This document shows, in pieces, positions 62,284 to 64,000 of a stretch of DNA of 64,000 bases (position 1 is its first letter; every line of letters starts with the position of its first letter). The position numbers and the translations under genes were made by a program. Source of the DNA: Cerasibacillus sp036516575. GTDB lineage: Bacteria; Bacillota; Bacilli; Bacillales; Amphibacillaceae. The DNA is taken from NCBI RefSeq assembly GCF_036516575.1, contig NZ_DATBTY010000040.1, positions 1 to 64,000 of the forward strand, written 5' to 3'. Under the pieces are notes generated by a model, which had not been told where the DNA came from, did not search any database, and worked only from the letters and a program-made list of their open reading frames with translations.

Positions 62284-62475
62284 TTTAAAAATATATAAGT
62301 CAATGATTTTAGTAAGAGTTATATCGCATCGAAGTGTTCAATGTTAAGTAAGTCAGCGATGTTAGTTAAAGTTAGCTCACATTTGGTCGTTCAATGGTAT
62401 ATAAGTCAATGATCCTAGTAAGAGTTATTTCACATTGGACCATTCAAAAATATACAAGTCCGTGCTTTACGGCGT
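62284..62475. repeat. Degenerate 53-bp tandem array C (about four units)
   Basis: Unit starts TTTAAAAA (62284), TTCAATG (62337), TTCAATG (62390) and TTCAAAAA (62443) are each 53 bases apart. Shared blocks within units are TATATAAGTCAATGAT and AGTAAGAGTTAT. It begins right after the second pheT hairpin. It resembles arrays A and B in period but not sequence. Confidence 0.8.
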
Positions 62476-62953
62476 AATTATAACACCTATGATATTATCA
62501 AAAAAGAGATTCATCCCTCAGACCCTCAGAAAAAAAGTAGTGGATTATTATTTATCTTTTAATAACAAACCATACCAAATATTTCCCAAGTAAGGTCTTT
62601 TGTTTTAGTCAACAACACTTAAGAACTAATCCTATTATTCATAATTTGAGGATTGTTATATCTTAGCCATTTTTTTTAATGTTTAGCTTCCATAACGATA
62701 ATTCTTCACGCTGTAATTAGTCATCATAGGAATCTCATTTGTGAACCATACCGGTAAATCAAACTTTCGAAAAAATGCTTAAAATAAATTCAGAAGCAGG
62801 AAAACAAATGAAAGTTCATAAAACATATTTGTCTGATATAGCTTAAAACTAGTGTTTCCCAAATGCTTTACTTCATGTTAAGATAAAATAAGGAAATCTG
62901 TTTTTAAAAAATTGTGTTTCAACATGGTGTAGGAATGTATGGAGGAATGTAAG
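62476..62953. other. Gene-free stretch before zapA
   Basis: AT-rich, no credible reading frame on either strand, no RNA gene recognised. In B. subtilis the RNase HIII gene rnhC lies here on the opposite strand; I see no recognisable remnant of it. A promoter for zapA should be near the end but none is convincing. Confidence 0.5.
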
Positions 62954-63223
62954 ATGGAGCATGAAGAGAAAAATCGTACGACTGTTATGATTCACAATCG
63001 TTCATATACAATTGTTGGTCAGGAGCCAGCCTCACATGTCCAACTTGTGGCCAGCCTTGTCAACCAAAAGATGCAAGAGATTCAAAAAATGAATCATAGT
63101 CTCGACACGACGAGTTTAGCGGTTTTAACAGCTGTTAATACAATGAACAATTACTTGAAGCTTAAAGAAGATTATGCGACATTACTCGGCTCCATGAAAA
63201 AAGGTAGAGGAAGAGGAAAGTAG
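62954..63223 (+). CDS. zapA: Cell division protein ZapA
   Basis: 89 residues from ATG 62954, 8 bases after GGAGG; the ATG at 62939 lacks a site. It shows MIHNRSYTIVGQEPASHVQLVASLVNQ-type folding: an N-terminal beta part and a C-terminal coiled coil. It bundles FtsZ filaments at the Z-ring. It is followed after 4 bases by yshB and then polX, as in B. subtilis. Confidence 0.92.
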   Translation: MEHEEKNRTTVMIHNRSYTIVGQEPASHVQLVASLVNQKMQEIQKMNHSLDTTSLAVLTAVNTMNNYLKLKEDYATLLGSMKKGRGRGK

Positions 63224-63227
63224 ACTT

Positions 63228-63782
63228 ATGATTAGTTTAATAATAATTTTTTTATTCATATTCGGTATTTTAATGGGCATGAAACGCGGGCTAGTTTTAC
63301 AAGTTTTTCATCTTATCGGGTTCATAGTTGCGTTTATTGTAGCTGCATTAAATTATAAGAAACTAGCTGAACATATTACAATGTGGATCCCATTTCCTGG
63401 CTTTAATGGTGATCATATATGGGCAGAGATATTAAATTCATCATTAGCACAAGATGCATTTTACAATATGATTTCATTTGTGATTATTTTTTTCGCTACT
63501 AAAATAGCTCTTCAGATATTGGCTTCAATGCTAGATTTTGTAGCGTCATTACCGATATTAAATGCAGTTAATAAAGTGAGTGGGGGAATTTTAGGATTTA
63601 TTGAAGTTTATTTATTAGTCTTTTTCATTTTATTTATTTCATCGTTAACGCCTGTAGATTCGGTTCAAGCCATGATAAATGATTCGTCGTTGGCACAGAC
63701 AATTATTAAAAGCACACCCTTTTTATCAGAGAAATTAAAGGATCTGTGGTTTGTTAGCTTACAGCATATAATCAATTTTTAA
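63228..63782 (+). CDS. yshB: CvpA-family membrane protein YshB
   Basis: 184 residues with four membrane helices (about 2-18, 24-44, 78-100, 112-140). KRGLVLQVFHLIGFIVAF and KVSGGILGFIEVYLLVFF are the CvpA-family landmarks. CvpA homologues are tied to colicin V production and envelope integrity; the B. subtilis role is not settled. Translationally close to zapA. Confidence 0.9.
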   Translation: MISLIIIFLFIFGILMGMKRGLVLQVFHLIGFIVAFIVAALNYKKLAEHITMWIPFPGFNGDHIWAEILNSSLAQDAFYNMISFVIIFFATKIALQILASMLDFVASLPILNAVNKVSGGILGFIEVYLLVFFILFISSLTPVDSVQAMINDSSLAQTIIKSTPFLSEKLKDLWFVSLQHIINF

Positions 63783-63798
63783 ATCGATAATTTATATA

Positions 63799-63865
63799 GA
63801 AAAAGACTGATTCATCAGGTTTATTTTGTTAAGTGTCCTGTTATGGAATGAGTCTTTTTCGTTTA
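63799..63865 (+). terminator. Hairpin between yshB and polX
   Basis: GAAAAAGACT (63799-63808) pairs with AGTCTTTTTC (63851-63860), extended by GATTC/GAAT, with a long structured loop. The T-run lies in the right arm. Confidence 0.65.
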
Positions 63866-63899
63866 ATTAATAAGAGGAAATTAGAAAAAGGTGATTGCT

Positions 63900-64000
63900 T
63901 TGGCAAAGAATAAGAAAGATGTTATTCAACTGCTTGAGAAAATTGCTCTCTATCTTGAACTAAAAGGTGAAAATCCGTTTAAAATTGCGGCATATAGACG
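63900..64000 (+). CDS. polX: DNA polymerase/3'-5' exonuclease PolX (3' end outside the window)
   Basis: Only the first 33 codons are visible, starting at TTG 63900 after AAAAAGGTGATT. The peptide reads KKDVIQLLEKIALYLELKGE and then NPFKIAAYR, the N-terminal helix-hairpin-helix (8-kDa domain) of bacterial PolX (YshC). It takes part in base-excision repair. Order zapA-yshB-polX is as in B. subtilis. Confidence 0.88.
   Translation, partial: MAKNKKDVIQLLEKIALYLELKGENPFKIAAYR

Overview
The window is a 64 kb piece of a low-GC, endospore-forming member of the Bacillaceae. Three things suggest this: low-GC codon use, sporulation genes (ytrH, ytrI, ytvI, ytxC, sspI), and a gene order that largely follows the Bacillus subtilis stretch ytoI-nrnA-dnaE-accDA-pfkA-pyk-citZ-icd-mdh-phoPR-polA-mutM-coaE-gapB-nrdR-dnaB-dnaI-thrS-infC-rpmI-rplT-ysdBC-sspI-ysgA-pheST-zapA-yshB-polX. 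The genus cannot be fixed from sequence alone; a halophilic or alkaliphilic Oceanobacillus/Gracilibacillus-like relative is a guess.

Region 1 (1-12778) is a type IV pilus locus not found at this place in B. subtilis: pilT (cut by the window edge), pilC, a major pilin, the prepilin peptidase, pilM, pilN, pilO, and then seven minor-pilin genes. The minor pilins form two I-J-K-like triads plus one extra K-like gene. The three K-like proteins lack the usual Glu5 and carry 400-550-residue passengers built of Gly/Asp- or Asn-Asn-rich beta-repeats, so they look like alternative pilus-tip proteins. This is the most unusual part of the window.

Region 2 (12853-17368) holds a small membrane protein, the CBS/DRTGG regulator YtoI, an array of 52-bp repeats, YtpI, the nanoRNase NrnA and the sporulation pair YtrH/YtrI. 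Region 3 (17486-35348) is central metabolism: DnaE, then malic enzyme, a GntR/FadR-type regulator and AccDA; PfkA-Pyk-FxsA; YtvI; CitZ, Icd, Mdh; and the phosphate two-component system PhoPR, whose kinase lacks an extracytoplasmic sensor domain.

Region 4 (35451-47581) covers DNA replication and repair (PolA, MutM, NrdR, DnaB, DnaI), CoaE, the gluconeogenic GapB behind a CcpN-like operator, YtxC, and ThrS behind a T-box leader. Region 5 (47726-52257) is an accessory six-gene operon: three ABC-2 type permeases, one ATPase and two membrane-anchored exported proteins, behind a promoter overlapped by a cre-like site. Region 6 (52270-64000) returns to the conserved backbone: the infC-rpmI-rplT operon with its leader, YsdB with a sigma-W-type promoter, dUTPase, an M42 peptidase, a CwlQ-like lytic transglycosylase, SspI, YsgA, T-box-led PheST, ZapA, YshB and the start of PolX. 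The gap after pheT lacks the expected RNase HIII gene.

Three intergenic gaps, each just after a transcription terminator, hold degenerate tandem arrays that share a 52-53 bp period but not a sequence. No tRNA, rRNA, CRISPR array or intact insertion sequence was seen.
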